DNA from: DASZIT01 sp036268775
GTDB taxonomy: Bacteria; Actinomycetota; Acidimicrobiia; Acidimicrobiales; RAAP-2
DNA: 64,000 nucleotides
Reading direction: 5' to 3'
NCBI GenBank assembly: GCA_036268775.1
Contig: DATATM010000031.1
Location: forward strand, 62,001-126,000
Both the position numbers and the translations under genes were made by a program. How positions within the stretch are numbered: the stretch's first letter is position 1; the number at the start of each line of letters is the position of its first letter. This document shows positions 28,881-36,956 of this stretch, one piece after another. The notes beneath the pieces were generated by a model. That model ran no database searches and had not been told where the DNA came from. It saw only the letters and a list, made by a program, of their open reading frames with translations.

Positions 28881-28958
28881 GGCAGGCTCCTCGGCTGGTT
28901 GATGGCTGGGATTTCCGTTCTGTTTCCTCTCAGTGTGGACGGGTTTGGCCGGTCTGTA

Positions 28959-28982
28959 AATGTTGATCAAGTCAATGTTGAT
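28959..28982. repeat. direct repeat AATGTTGAT x2, candidate operator
   Basis: AATGTTGAT at 28959-28967 and again at 28974-28982, 15 bp start to start. The second copy abuts the -10 box of the HTH-citrate synthase; the first contains part of the palindrome TTGATCAA (28963-28970). Position between two divergent genes, one with a DNA-binding domain, suggests an autoregulatory site. Confidence 0.5.
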
Positions 28983-28987
28983 AGAAT
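28982..28987 (+). promoter_or_regulatory. leaderless -10 box for HTH-citrate synthase
   Basis: TAGAAT, then 6 nt, then GTG 28994. It shares its first base with the downstream copy of the direct repeat. Confidence 0.65.
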
Positions 28988-28993
28988 GCGCGG

Positions 28994-30226
28994 GTGGACG
29001 GGATGCTGGAGAGCGAGGAGGCCGCTCGCCGGTTGGGGATCAAGACCTCCACGCTCTACGCCTACGTGAGCCGGGGGTTGCTGACTTCCCACCCTTCACC
29101 CCACAGCCGGCGGCGCCTGTTCGACGTCGATGACATCGAACGGTTGGCTGCCCGATCCCGGACCGGCAAGACGGTGGAGACCCGGTTGGCCACGGTGACC
29201 ACCTCCATCACCCAGCTCCGGGACGACGGACCCGCCTACCGGGGCGTGCCGGCGGTCGAGTTGGCCCGGACCGCCTCTTTCGAGGAGGTGGCCGAGCGGC
29301 TGTGGAGCGTCGAGCCCGACGATGGCCCGGCACCGACCTGGGAACCGCTGGCGCTCGGCGACCGTCCGGAGTTGGGAGCCTCGGACATGCTGCGCTGGGT
29401 GGTCGTGATGGCCGGCGCCGGCAACCCCCTCCGTGCCGATCTGCGGCCCGCCAGTGTGGCCCGCACCGCCCGGGCGGCGGCGGCCTCGATGGTGGACTTG
29501 CTCCCGCCGTCATCCGGAGACCGGGCGCCGGGGGAGCCAGGGGTGCCCCTGGTATTGCCCGACGGGATCGATCGGCCCGATTCGGTGGCGGAGCGTCTGA
29601 CCGCCAAACTGGCGCCCGCACCCACCGGAGCTCTGGTCCGGAGCATCAACGCCGCCCTGGTGTTGATGGCCGACCACGAACTGGCGACCTCCACCCTGGC
29701 AGTCCGGTTGGCCGCATCCACCCACGCCGACCTCTGTGAAGCCCTGTCGGCCGGACTGGGTACCCTCGCCGGACCGTTGCACGGCGGGGCCAGCCAGCTG
29801 GCCTACGGGCTCCTGATCGACGCCGAACGGTTGGGGGTCGAGACGGCGCTGGACGAGACCTTGCGATGGCAACGGGTGCTGCCGGGGTTCGGTCATGCCG
29901 TCTACAAACACGGAGATCGACGCTTCGACGCGCTGTTGGAGTTGTTCCATGCAATGGCCACTTCCGAGCAGCGACGCATGGTGAAGGACATCGTCGACCT
30001 GGCGGCTTCCCAGGGGCTGCCGGCGCCCAACGTCGACCTGTCGCTGGCCGCCATCGCCTGGGCGGCGGGGATGCCCCGAGACGCCGGACGCACCATCTTC
30101 ACGGTGGCCCGAGTGGCGGGATGGACCGCCCACTACCTCGAAGAGCTGGGAGCGCGCCCACTTCGCTTTCGGGCCCGGGCCGTTTACGCCTCACCGGGCC
30201 GGTCCGGGAGTGACCGACCGGCATAG
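28994..30226 (+). CDS. citrate synthase-like protein with N-terminal HTH (MerR/excisionase type)
   Basis: A 410-residue protein. Residues 5-52 (LESEEAARRLGIKTSTLYAYVSRG then RRRLFDVDDIERLAAR) are a MerR/excisionase-type DNA-binding helix-turn-helix. The remainder is a citrate synthase fold that keeps the three key positions: LHGGA (H263), GFGHAVYK (H301) and PNVDLS (D348). It could be an active enzyme, a metabolite-sensing repressor, or both. The Arg after GFGH found in most synthases is Ala here. It is divergent from the CBS-citrate synthase, across a spacer holding a direct repeat. Transcription is probably leaderless. Confidence 0.8.
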   Translation: MDGMLESEEAARRLGIKTSTLYAYVSRGLLTSHPSPHSRRRLFDVDDIERLAARSRTGKTVETRLATVTTSITQLRDDGPAYRGVPAVELARTASFEEVAERLWSVEPDDGPAPTWEPLALGDRPELGASDMLRWVVVMAGAGNPLRADLRPASVARTARAAAASMVDLLPPSSGDRAPGEPGVPLVLPDGIDRPDSVAERLTAKLAPAPTGALVRSINAALVLMADHELATSTLAVRLAASTHADLCEALSAGLGTLAGPLHGGASQLAYGLLIDAERLGVETALDETLRWQRVLPGFGHAVYKHGDRRFDALLELFHAMATSEQRRMVKDIVDLAASQGLPAPNVDLSLAAIAWAAGMPRDAGRTIFTVARVAGWTAHYLEELGARPLRFRARAVYASPGRSGSDRPA

Positions 30227-30271
30227 CCGCCGGAGCCGATCTCGCTCATGGCAGGCCCGGGTGTCGCCCCC

Positions 30272-30277
30272 TACGAT
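30272..30277 (+). promoter_or_regulatory. leaderless -10 box for SDR gene
   Basis: TACGAT, then 6 nt, then ATG 30284. It shows that the in-frame ATG at 30248 lies upstream of the promoter and is not the start. Confidence 0.65.
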
Positions 30278-30283
30278 GCGGTC

Positions 30284-31099
30284 ATGACCCTCCCCGCTGC
30301 GAGATCCGACCGCACCTGCCTTGTCACCGGGGCCTCCTCCGGGATCGGCGCCGAGATCGCCAAGCTGCTGGCGGCCCAGGGCCACGGCGTGACCCTGGTG
30401 GCTCGACGGGAGGCCAAGCTCCGGGAGCTGGCCGAAGCATTGGCTTCGAAACACGGGATCAGAGCCGAGGTCATCGCTGCCGACCTGACCGACGAGTCGT
30501 CCCGCATCAACATCGTCTCCGAGCTGGAGTCGCGGGAACTGGCGGTCAACGTGCTGGTGAACAATGCCGGGATGTCCACCATGGGGGCCGTGTACCGCGG
30601 GGACGTGGCCGATGAGCTGACCATGGTCCGGACCGATGTCGAGGCCGTCGTCCATCTCTGCACCGCGCTGCTACCGGGGATGGTCGAGCGCCGGAGCGGT
30701 GCGATCCTCAACGTGGCTTCCACTGCTGCCTTTCAGCCCCTTCCGGGTCAGGCCGGCTACGGCGCCAGCAAGGCGTTCGTCCTCTCCTACGGCCATGCCA
30801 TCCGCGCCGAGCTGCGGGGCACCGGAGTCACCGTCACCACCCTCTGCCCGGGTCCGGTCGAGACCGGGTTCGGCGAGGCGGCCGGTCTCACCGATGAGGA
30901 AGCCGCCGGGTCGCTGCCGAAGTTCATGTGGGTGCCACCGGAGGAGGTTGCCGCCGCCGCGGTGGCGGGCATGGATGCCGATCGCGCCGTCGTGATCCCC
31001 GGGGTCTTCAACCGGCTGGGCGCGGCCGGTGGATGGCTGACCCCGCGCCGGTTGATCCTGCCGTTGCTGGCCCGACAGCACCCGGCCCTCAAGCACTGA
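30284..31099 (+). CDS. short-chain dehydrogenase/reductase
   Basis: A 271-residue classical SDR. The cofactor-binding motif TGASSGIG sits near the N-terminus, NNAGMS mid-domain, and the catalytic pattern continues with ASTAAFQPLPGQAGYGASKAF, giving Ser, Tyr and Lys (YGASK). LCPGPVETGF follows as in NADP-linked oxidoreductases. The preference for NADP(H) is suggested by Arg residues after the second strand (VARREAKLREL). The substrate is unknown; relatives reduce 3-oxoacyl or keto groups. It has its own leaderless promoter 45 bp after the HTH-citrate synthase. The next gene is an ether-lipid-type oxidase, so a lipid role is possible. Confidence 0.85.
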   Translation: MTLPAARSDRTCLVTGASSGIGAEIAKLLAAQGHGVTLVARREAKLRELAEALASKHGIRAEVIAADLTDESSRINIVSELESRELAVNVLVNNAGMSTMGAVYRGDVADELTMVRTDVEAVVHLCTALLPGMVERRSGAILNVASTAAFQPLPGQAGYGASKAFVLSYGHAIRAELRGTGVTVTTLCPGPVETGFGEAAGLTDEEAAGSLPKFMWVPPEEVAAAAVAGMDADRAVVIPGVFNRLGAAGGWLTPRRLILPLLARQHPALKH

Positions 31100-31189
31100 G
31101 GCGCCGGGACCCGGGCGACGAGCCGCGGATCCGATGCCCCCGATGTCGAGAGCACTGACGACGGGTTACCGGGAGAGAGGCGGGTGGGG

Positions 31190-32827
31190 ATGACCGACCG
31201 GACGAGATCGTGGTGGGGTTGGGGTTGGGAAGACCAGGCCCTGAGCGCCGATCAATTCGGCGGCTTGTCCGGCTTGGTGGCCCCCTGGTTCGGCTCCGAG
31301 GGGATCGAGGTTCATCACCCACCCGTGCTCGGCTCCATCTCGCTGCGCCGGTCGCGGGTGACGCCGCCCGGATCACTCCAGGCCATCTGCCGCACCGATG
31401 CCGAGGATCGGGCTGCCCATACCCACGGCAAGGCATTCCGCGACGTGGTTCGCAACCTGTTGGGCCAGCTGGACGACCCACCGGATGTGGTGGCCCATCC
31501 CACCACCGAGGTGGAGGTGGGGGCGGTGCTCGACTGGTGCGCCACCGGGGGTCTGGCTGCCATTCCGTTCGGCGGCGGCTCTTCGGTGACGGGAGGGGTC
31601 GAGGCCCGGGTCGGCGATGGCTACCCCGGGGTGGTGTCGATCGATCTCACCGGGCTCGACCGGGTCCTGGAAATCGATCGCGCCAGCCGGGCGGCTCGGA
31701 TCCAGGGTGGCGCGCTGGGTCCGATCCTGGAAGACCAACTTCGGCCTCACGGGCTTACCCTCCGGCACTTTCCCCAGTCCTTCGAGTTCTCCACTCTGGG
31801 GGGCTGGTTGGCCACCCGGGCCGGCGGCCACTTCGCCACCGTCTACACCCACATCGACGACCTGGTGGAGTCGATCCGGGCCATCACCCCGGCCGGAGCG
31901 ATGGAGTCACGTCGGCTTCCCGGGTCAGGTGCGGGTCCGTCACCTGATGGGATGCTGCTCGGCTCGGAGGGAACCCTCGGAGTCATCACCGAGGCATGGA
32001 TGCGGCTCCAGGACCGGCCTCGCTGGCGGGGCAGCGCCTCGGTGCATTTCGACAGCCACCAGGAGGCCGTGCTGGCCACCCGGGCCATCGCCCAAGCCGC
32101 GCTCTACCCGACCAACTGCCGCCTGCTGGATTCCGGGGAGGCACTGCTGTCGGCCGGCACCCCGGTGAGCGGCGGGTTGTTGGTGCTCGGCTTCGAGTCC
32201 GCCGACCACCCGGTAGACACCTGGCTCGAGCGTTCCCTCGAGCTGTGCCGGGACCACCACGGCACCATGCCGGAAGGACCCCGTTACTCCGACGACTCCG
32301 TCCCTGCGGATGGCGATCAATCGGGACTGGCCAGCCGGGAAGGGGTGTCCGGCGCCTGGCGCAACACCTTTCTGCGGGCGCCCTACACCCGTGACGCGCT
32401 GGTCAGGATGGGTGTGATCGTGGAGACCTTCGAGACTTCCTGCACCTGGGACCGTTTCGACGAGTTCCACGCCACGGTGAGCGACGCCGCCAACCAGGTG
32501 CTGAAGCGGGTGTGCGGGGCCGGCATGGTCACCTGCAGATTCACCCACGTCTATCCCGACGGCCCGGCGCCCTACTACAGCGTCTTCGGACCCGGCCGGT
32601 GGGGTTCGCAGGTGTCGCAGTGGGACGAGATCAAAGCCGCAGTGTCAGAGGCGGTGTTCCACTCGGGTGGGACGATCACCCACCACCATTCCGTCGGCCG
32701 CGACCATCGTCCTTGGTACGACCGTCAACGACCGGATCCGTTCGTCGACGCTTTCCGGGCCGCCAAGGCTTCTCTCGATCCGTCCGGGATTCTGAATCCT
32801 GGGGTGTTGATCGATCCGCCGCGCTGA
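31190..32827 (+). CDS. FAD-linked oxidase, alkylglycerone-phosphate synthase-like
   Basis: A 545-residue FAD-binding protein of the PCMH/VAO family. The FAD motif PFGGGSSVTGG, LPGSGAGPSPDGMLLGSEGT and the C-terminal HHHSVGRDH with YDRQRPDPFVDAFRAAK match alkyldihydroxyacetonephosphate synthase, where the His triplet is essential. That enzyme swaps the acyl chain of acyl-DHAP for a fatty alcohol, making ether lipids. Mycobacteria carry a similar AgpS-like protein of uncertain role, so the activity is inferred. ATG 31190 has GGAGAGAGG about 9 nt upstream; GTG 31184 is an alternative six bases earlier. It converges with the flavoprotein gene, with 7 bp between. Confidence 0.8.
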   Translation: MTDRTRSWWGWGWEDQALSADQFGGLSGLVAPWFGSEGIEVHHPPVLGSISLRRSRVTPPGSLQAICRTDAEDRAAHTHGKAFRDVVRNLLGQLDDPPDVVAHPTTEVEVGAVLDWCATGGLAAIPFGGGSSVTGGVEARVGDGYPGVVSIDLTGLDRVLEIDRASRAARIQGGALGPILEDQLRPHGLTLRHFPQSFEFSTLGGWLATRAGGHFATVYTHIDDLVESIRAITPAGAMESRRLPGSGAGPSPDGMLLGSEGTLGVITEAWMRLQDRPRWRGSASVHFDSHQEAVLATRAIAQAALYPTNCRLLDSGEALLSAGTPVSGGLLVLGFESADHPVDTWLERSLELCRDHHGTMPEGPRYSDDSVPADGDQSGLASREGVSGAWRNTFLRAPYTRDALVRMGVIVETFETSCTWDRFDEFHATVSDAANQVLKRVCGAGMVTCRFTHVYPDGPAPYYSVFGPGRWGSQVSQWDEIKAAVSEAVFHSGGTITHHHSVGRDHRPWYDRQRPDPFVDAFRAAKASLDPSGILNPGVLIDPPR

Positions 32828-32834
32828 TCGAAAG

Positions 32835-34007
32835 TCAGACCGGGTCCACCAGCACGCAACGGGTGCCCCGGTAGATGGTGGGCATGCACTTGTTGCAGTG
32901 GATGCAGAGTGACTCGCGGGAAGCTCCCTTGCGGAATTTGTTGACCAGGTCGGGTTCGCGCAAGAGCGCTCGGGCCATGGCGACAAAATCGAACCCTTCG
33001 TCGACCGCTCGTTCGATGGTGTCGATGCGGTTGATGCCGCCGAGGAGAATGAGCGGCATGTCCAAGGCGTCCCGGAATTGCCGGGCGTAGGGCAAGAAGA
33101 ACGCCTCTTCGAACGGATACGAGGGCATGAATCGCTTACCCAGCACTCGAAATCCCAGTTGGATGATCGGGGGCAGGGTGGCACCGAATTCCTTGAGCGG
33201 CGCTTCGCCCCGAAACAGGTACATCGGATTGGCCAGAGAGCTGCCACCGGTGAGCTCGAGCGCGTCGAGCGCGCCATCGGACTGGAGCATCCGGCCGACC
33301 TCGACGCTTTCGTCGAGCCAGAACCCTCCAGGGACGCCGTCGGCCATGTTCAGCTTGGCGGTGACTGCGATGCGATCGCCGACGGCCTCTCGCACGACTT
33401 CGGCCACCCGCCGGGGGAAGCGGGCGCGGTTCTCGAGGCTTCCTCCCCACTGATCGGCCCGCCGGTTGAGCTTCGGACTCAGGAAGGCGCTGAGAAGGTA
33501 GTTGTGACCGAGGTGGATCTCGATGCTGTCGAACCCGGCGTCCAGCACTATGAGGGCGGCGTTCCGGTAGTCCTCGATGATTCGGACGATGTCCGCCTCG
33601 GTGACGCCCCGGAGCCGGGTACCCATTGGGCTGAACCCGTTGGACGGCGCCAGCGACGGGGCCCGGTTGGACCTCGAATTGGCGACCGGGCCGGCGTGGC
33701 CGACCTGGGCGGCAATGGCGGCTCCCTCTTCATGGACCGCCTCGGTGAGCTGGCGGAGCCCGGGAAGCGCCTCAGGACGAAGCAGGATGCAGTGCCTGTC
33801 GGTGCGTCCTTCGGGAGAGACGGCAAGGTAGGCGACTGTTGTCATGCCCACTCCGCCCGAGGCGACCCGTCGATGGAAGTCGATCAGCGCGTCGGTGACC
33901 AGACCCTTGGGCATCACCCCTTCGAAGGTGGCTGCCTTGATGATGCGGTTCCTGAGCGTAACCGGACCGAGCTTGGCGGATTCGAACACCTGGGGGCTCA
34001 CCCGCAT
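32835..34007 (-). CDS. old yellow enzyme-family FMN oxidoreductase with Cys cluster
   Basis: A 390-residue NADH:flavin oxidoreductase. The TIM barrel opens FESAKLGPVTLRNRIIKAAT; IEIHLGHNYLLSAFLSPKLN and RRADQWGGSLENRARF are the standard substrate and FMN motifs. The C-terminus has CIHCNKCMPTIYRGTRC, a CxxCxxC plus Cys arrangement like the 4Fe-4S cluster of 2,4-dienoyl-CoA reductases, but the Rossmann FAD/NAD domain that normally follows is absent. Electrons may therefore come from a separate partner. ATG 34007 is chosen because family similarity starts there; the frame stays open to 34364 without plausible coding content. Confidence 0.8.
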   Translation of the reverse strand: MRVSPQVFESAKLGPVTLRNRIIKAATFEGVMPKGLVTDALIDFHRRVASGGVGMTTVAYLAVSPEGRTDRHCILLRPEALPGLRQLTEAVHEEGAAIAAQVGHAGPVANSRSNRAPSLAPSNGFSPMGTRLRGVTEADIVRIIEDYRNAALIVLDAGFDSIEIHLGHNYLLSAFLSPKLNRRADQWGGSLENRARFPRRVAEVVREAVGDRIAVTAKLNMADGVPGGFWLDESVEVGRMLQSDGALDALELTGGSSLANPMYLFRGEAPLKEFGATLPPIIQLGFRVLGKRFMPSYPFEEAFFLPYARQFRDALDMPLILLGGINRIDTIERAVDEGFDFVAMARALLREPDLVNKFRKGASRESLCIHCNKCMPTIYRGTRCVLVDPV

Positions 34008-34224
34008 CACCGTAGTGCAGGGTCGGAAACGGCGGCTGTTGGTGAAGGGTGAGCCACGCGGCTGCGGGTTATCGACCGTCCGCGTTTGGCATTGGCTTGT
34101 AGTGCGCGACCGGTCAGTCGGGCGCGACCGGGGTGCTGTCATCTGGTTGGGATGTTCTGAGAAGGATTCGCGGAGGTGACTGACCGATTCTGAAACGGCC
34201 GGCCTGAAGCCGAGCGGTAGGCGT

Positions 34225-35397
34225 CTACTCTCGGAGCGGCTGCCGCTGGCTCCGGAGGCGATTGTGGAACCCGCAGAGCACCCTGCCGTTCTCCTGGGTG
34301 GTGGGCCCGCCGAGGGCGAACGGCTGGATGTGATCAGCCTGACAGTCCGCGGCCGGCTGCTCACAGTAGAGGTGGGTGCAGATCTGATCCCGAAGCTCGA
34401 GAGCCCGGCGAGTGGCTCCCTTGAATAGTCGGGTGGTGGCGCTGACCTCGACTCGCTTGGGCGGGTCGAATACCGCCCGCTCGATGTAGGCCTGATCCAG
34501 CCAGGGAATCAGTGACCCAGGGGAGATCACCGTGCCCTGGGCCAGTTGGCAGATCCGCCCGTGGAGTGTCTCGTAGTCCACCAGCACCGAGAACAGCGGG
34601 GCCGGACGGCTGGCGCCAGTCGGAACCGACTTCGAGCGGGTAGCCATCTCTACCAACGCATCGGCCCGGCGTTGGTTATGGGTCCGGATGAGATCCAAGG
34701 CGGTGGGCTCGAACGCCAGTCTGGCCTTTGCCTCTTGCCGGTCGGCCTCGAACATCTCGGCCTCGATCCGGCGGAGCTCGTCAGAGACGATGGCCCCGGA
34801 GATCGGATCAAGGTTCATCCGCCCGAAGTACATGTCGTCCACGCTGGGTACCAAGTAGACGTCCCGGCGGTTCCGACGGGCCTCGGCGTCGGCCTCGGTG
34901 CCGTCGGGATCGGCGCGCTGGCTCCAGTACTCCATCATCCGGGTGAAGTCCGAGAAACGGAGCGTGCGAGCGTTGTCGACCAGCATGGCCTCGTCCCGTT
35001 CGAGGGCGTGCTCGGTGGCCCCTTTGTGCTTCCGGCAGATGACGTCTACATGGGCGGCGTTGATGTCACCGTCCCTCCAGGCCCCCGCGCACTCTTTGAG
35101 CTGGCGCAATTCCCGGGCCCTTCTCACCTGGTTCCGAGCCTGTCCAGCCTGGATCCGGCACCGGGCGGTCAGCCAGGCGGCAGCACTTTGGGCGCCGTCG
35201 ACTGCATACTCCCCCCATGCGTCGAATTCGCCCACCACCGAATTGAAGAAGGCTTCCATCCGGTTCAACTCGCCATGGAAGTCTTCGACCGACGACGGGT
35301 CGGCAAATACGGCCGGACCCTCCTCGTTCAAACGGTCTATGAAATCGCGCACGTCATCGATATCCATGGTGACAATTTCATCATGGGGGTGTGACAC
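34225..35397 (-). CDS. DUF222 / HNH endonuclease-domain protein (13E12 type)
   Basis: A 390-residue protein. The N-terminal two thirds is DUF222 (AAAWLTARCRIQAGQARNQVRRAREL and the following helices). The C-terminus has a small HNH nuclease module, HLYCEQPAADCQADHIQPFALGG and NGRVLCGFHNRLR, with two Cys pairs for zinc and the DH...N...H residues. Such proteins are multicopy in actinobacteria and often linked to mobile DNA; their biological role is unclear. It starts at GTG 35397, or ATG 35367 within frame. No neighbouring integrase or repeat is seen. Confidence 0.8.
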   Translation of the reverse strand: MSHPHDEIVTMDIDDVRDFIDRLNEEGPAVFADPSSVEDFHGELNRMEAFFNSVVGEFDAWGEYAVDGAQSAAAWLTARCRIQAGQARNQVRRARELRQLKECAGAWRDGDINAAHVDVICRKHKGATEHALERDEAMLVDNARTLRFSDFTRMMEYWSQRADPDGTEADAEARRNRRDVYLVPSVDDMYFGRMNLDPISGAIVSDELRRIEAEMFEADRQEAKARLAFEPTALDLIRTHNQRRADALVEMATRSKSVPTGASRPAPLFSVLVDYETLHGRICQLAQGTVISPGSLIPWLDQAYIERAVFDPPKRVEVSATTRLFKGATRRALELRDQICTHLYCEQPAADCQADHIQPFALGGPTTQENGRVLCGFHNRLRSQRQPLRE

Positions 35398-35538
35398 TCG
35401 AGGGGCGATTTCCCTGCTTACCTTGCACGAAACCTTGCAGAGCCACCGCTACGAGTTGAAGGAATTCCTGGTTTCGGGATCTCCGTTGTCAGACCCGCTT
35501 GGCATCATTTAGAAGTGTCGAGTTGAGGAGGTCGGGAC

Positions 35539-35865
35539 ATGTCAGTGTGCAGTTGGTGCGGGGGAGAAATGTCGCTCGGAGTCTCATGCAGAACTGATCG
35601 GGTTTCCATTGACGGCGAGCTCTATCAGCCGATCCGTTGGGGCGAGGAGTGGCGGTGGGACGAGACGCCGGTCATCGGTAGGTGCGGGGACTGCGGTGTC
35701 GCGCCAGGAGGAGTCCACCATCCTGCATGTGACCAAGAGCAGTGCCCAGCTTGCGATGGCCAGGCGCTGGGTTGCTACTGCGATTGGGAGACCGGGTCCA
35801 GCGTCTCCCAGCGGTGGTGTCCGTCCCACCTCTTGCGGCTCGGCCGCCCAGGTGGGAGCGGCTGA
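35539..35865 (+). CDS. small Cys-rich, putative zinc-binding protein
   Basis: 108 residues with four CxxC-type knuckles: CSWCGGEM at the start, CGDCGV in the middle, CPACDGQALGCYC near the end, plus HHPACDQEQC and WCPSH. This suggests two zinc ribbons. An excellent RBS (GAGGAGG, 7 nt before ATG) supports expression. Similar short actinobacterial proteins with CxxCG, CGxxxGGxHHxxC and CPxCxGQ exist but have no assigned function. It stands alone between the HNH gene (divergent) and the TetR gene. Confidence 0.6.
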   Translation: MSVCSWCGGEMSLGVSCRTDRVSIDGELYQPIRWGEEWRWDETPVIGRCGDCGVAPGGVHHPACDQEQCPACDGQALGCYCDWETGSSVSQRWCPSHLLRLGRPGGSG

Positions 35866-35993
35866 CGCCTCCTTGACCCGTATATCATGTGGCATAGCAT
35901 ATGACAGAAGAAGGCCCAGGCGACGTCACACCCCACCGCGGCAGCACTTTTTCGGCTGTCCCCGGGGCGACCGGGTATTTCACCACCACCAGG

Positions 35994-35999
35994 TAGATT
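35994..35999 (+). promoter_or_regulatory. leaderless -10 box for TetR regulator
   Basis: TAGATT, then 6 nt, then ATG 36006. It favours this ATG over a TTG six bases upstream, which would lie inside the promoter spacer. Confidence 0.6.
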
Positions 36000-36005
36000 T
36001 TGAGC

Positions 36006-36722
36006 ATGGCGATTAACACGATCCCAAGCACTAGCGCTGATCGGCTTAAGAGGGAATCGGAGTTTTCCGATAGCTCGAACGGTGCAGGGACCCCCGAGTC
36101 GGACAGCTCGGACGACGCAGACGGTCCCGATCTTTCCGACGGACGACGCCTCCGCCGGAGCCGAAACCGTGACGCGGTGGTGGATGCGCTGTTGGCGCTC
36201 TATCGAGACGGAAACCTGGATCCGAGTGCCGCCGACGTCGCGGAACGATCAGGGCTTTCCCCACGATCCCTGTTCCGTTATTTCGACGACGTCACCGACC
36301 TGTGCCGGGCGGCGATCGAGCGGCAGTATGCGATCCTCGCCACGATGGCGCAGATCGAGCTCGACCCGGCAGCTCCGCTCCATTCGCGGGTCGAAGCTCT
36401 GGTCGACCGGCGTATCAACTTGTACGAGACAGCCGGCAAGGTCGGGCTGGTAGCCAGGCTGCGCGCACCGTTCGAGGCACTGATCGCCGACCAGCTGGTC
36501 GAGGGCCGCGCGGCGCTTCGGGGTCAGATCGAGATGCTGTTCCACGACGAGTTGACGGGAATGGACGAGACGAGGCGATCAATGGCCCTCAACGCCATTG
36601 ACGCGTTGTGTACCTTCGAGTCGTACCACTTGATGCGAGACAACCAGGGTCTGGACGAGGCTGGAATCTCGTCGGTGCTCGGTGATTCGATCCTGACCCT
36701 GCTCGGCCACCCACCGGCATAG
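36006..36722 (+). CDS. TetR/AcrR-family transcriptional regulator
   Basis: 238 residues. A Ser/Asp-rich N-terminal tail of about 45 residues precedes the DNA-binding domain (RNRDAVVDALLALYRDGNLD, then AADVAERSGLSPRSLFRYFDD, the TetR helix-turn-helix). The helical C-terminal ligand domain (about 100-238) has no recognisable ligand signature. The target is unknown; there is no obvious partner gene, since the neighbour at 35539 is short and the next gene is a response regulator with its own promoter. The long acidic tail is unusual for the family. Confidence 0.8.
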   Translation: MAINTIPSTSADRLKRESEFSDSSNGAGTPESDSSDDADGPDLSDGRRLRRSRNRDAVVDALLALYRDGNLDPSAADVAERSGLSPRSLFRYFDDVTDLCRAAIERQYAILATMAQIELDPAAPLHSRVEALVDRRINLYETAGKVGLVARLRAPFEALIADQLVEGRAALRGQIEMLFHDELTGMDETRRSMALNAIDALCTFESYHLMRDNQGLDEAGISSVLGDSILTLLGHPPA

Positions 36723-36865
36723 CCCGACCGCGCGGCACTCTCAAAGCCGCGCCGCTACCCCGAGGGCCCATCACGGAGCGAAATCGGGTTAAATCGCGGC
36801 ACAGAACCCCCACCGGTTGATGAAAACGGAGGACAAATTGCGCACTTGTAGCCGGGATGCCAAGT

Positions 36866-36931
36866 GTTCACACAACGATCACCTAGAGGTCGCCGGATTG
36901 TCGATCCCCGTTCACCTGCCCTTCGTACGAT
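36866..36931 (+). promoter_or_regulatory. PHO-box direct repeats and -10 of the response regulator gene
   Basis: Units on an exact 11-bp register: GTTCACACAAC (36866), GATCACCTAGA (36877), GGTCGCCGGAT (36888), a degenerate unit, and GTTCACCTGCC (36910-36920). Five bases later comes the -10 TACGAT (36926-36931). The arrangement resembles the 11-bp GTTCACC-type repeats bound by actinobacterial PhoP and suggests autoregulation. Confidence 0.6.
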
Positions 36932-36956
36932 GCGGTGAGGAGGTCGCCCCATCGTC

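Noticed and set aside
34225..35397. DUF222/HNH gene considered as part of a mobile element or intron
   Set aside because: No terminal repeats, integrase, transposase or target duplication is visible around it.
35881..35910. AT-rich patch (TATATCATGTGGCATAGCATATGA) upstream of the TetR gene considered as operator
   Set aside because: The two arms do not form a proper inverted repeat and it lies about 100 bp from the -10 box.
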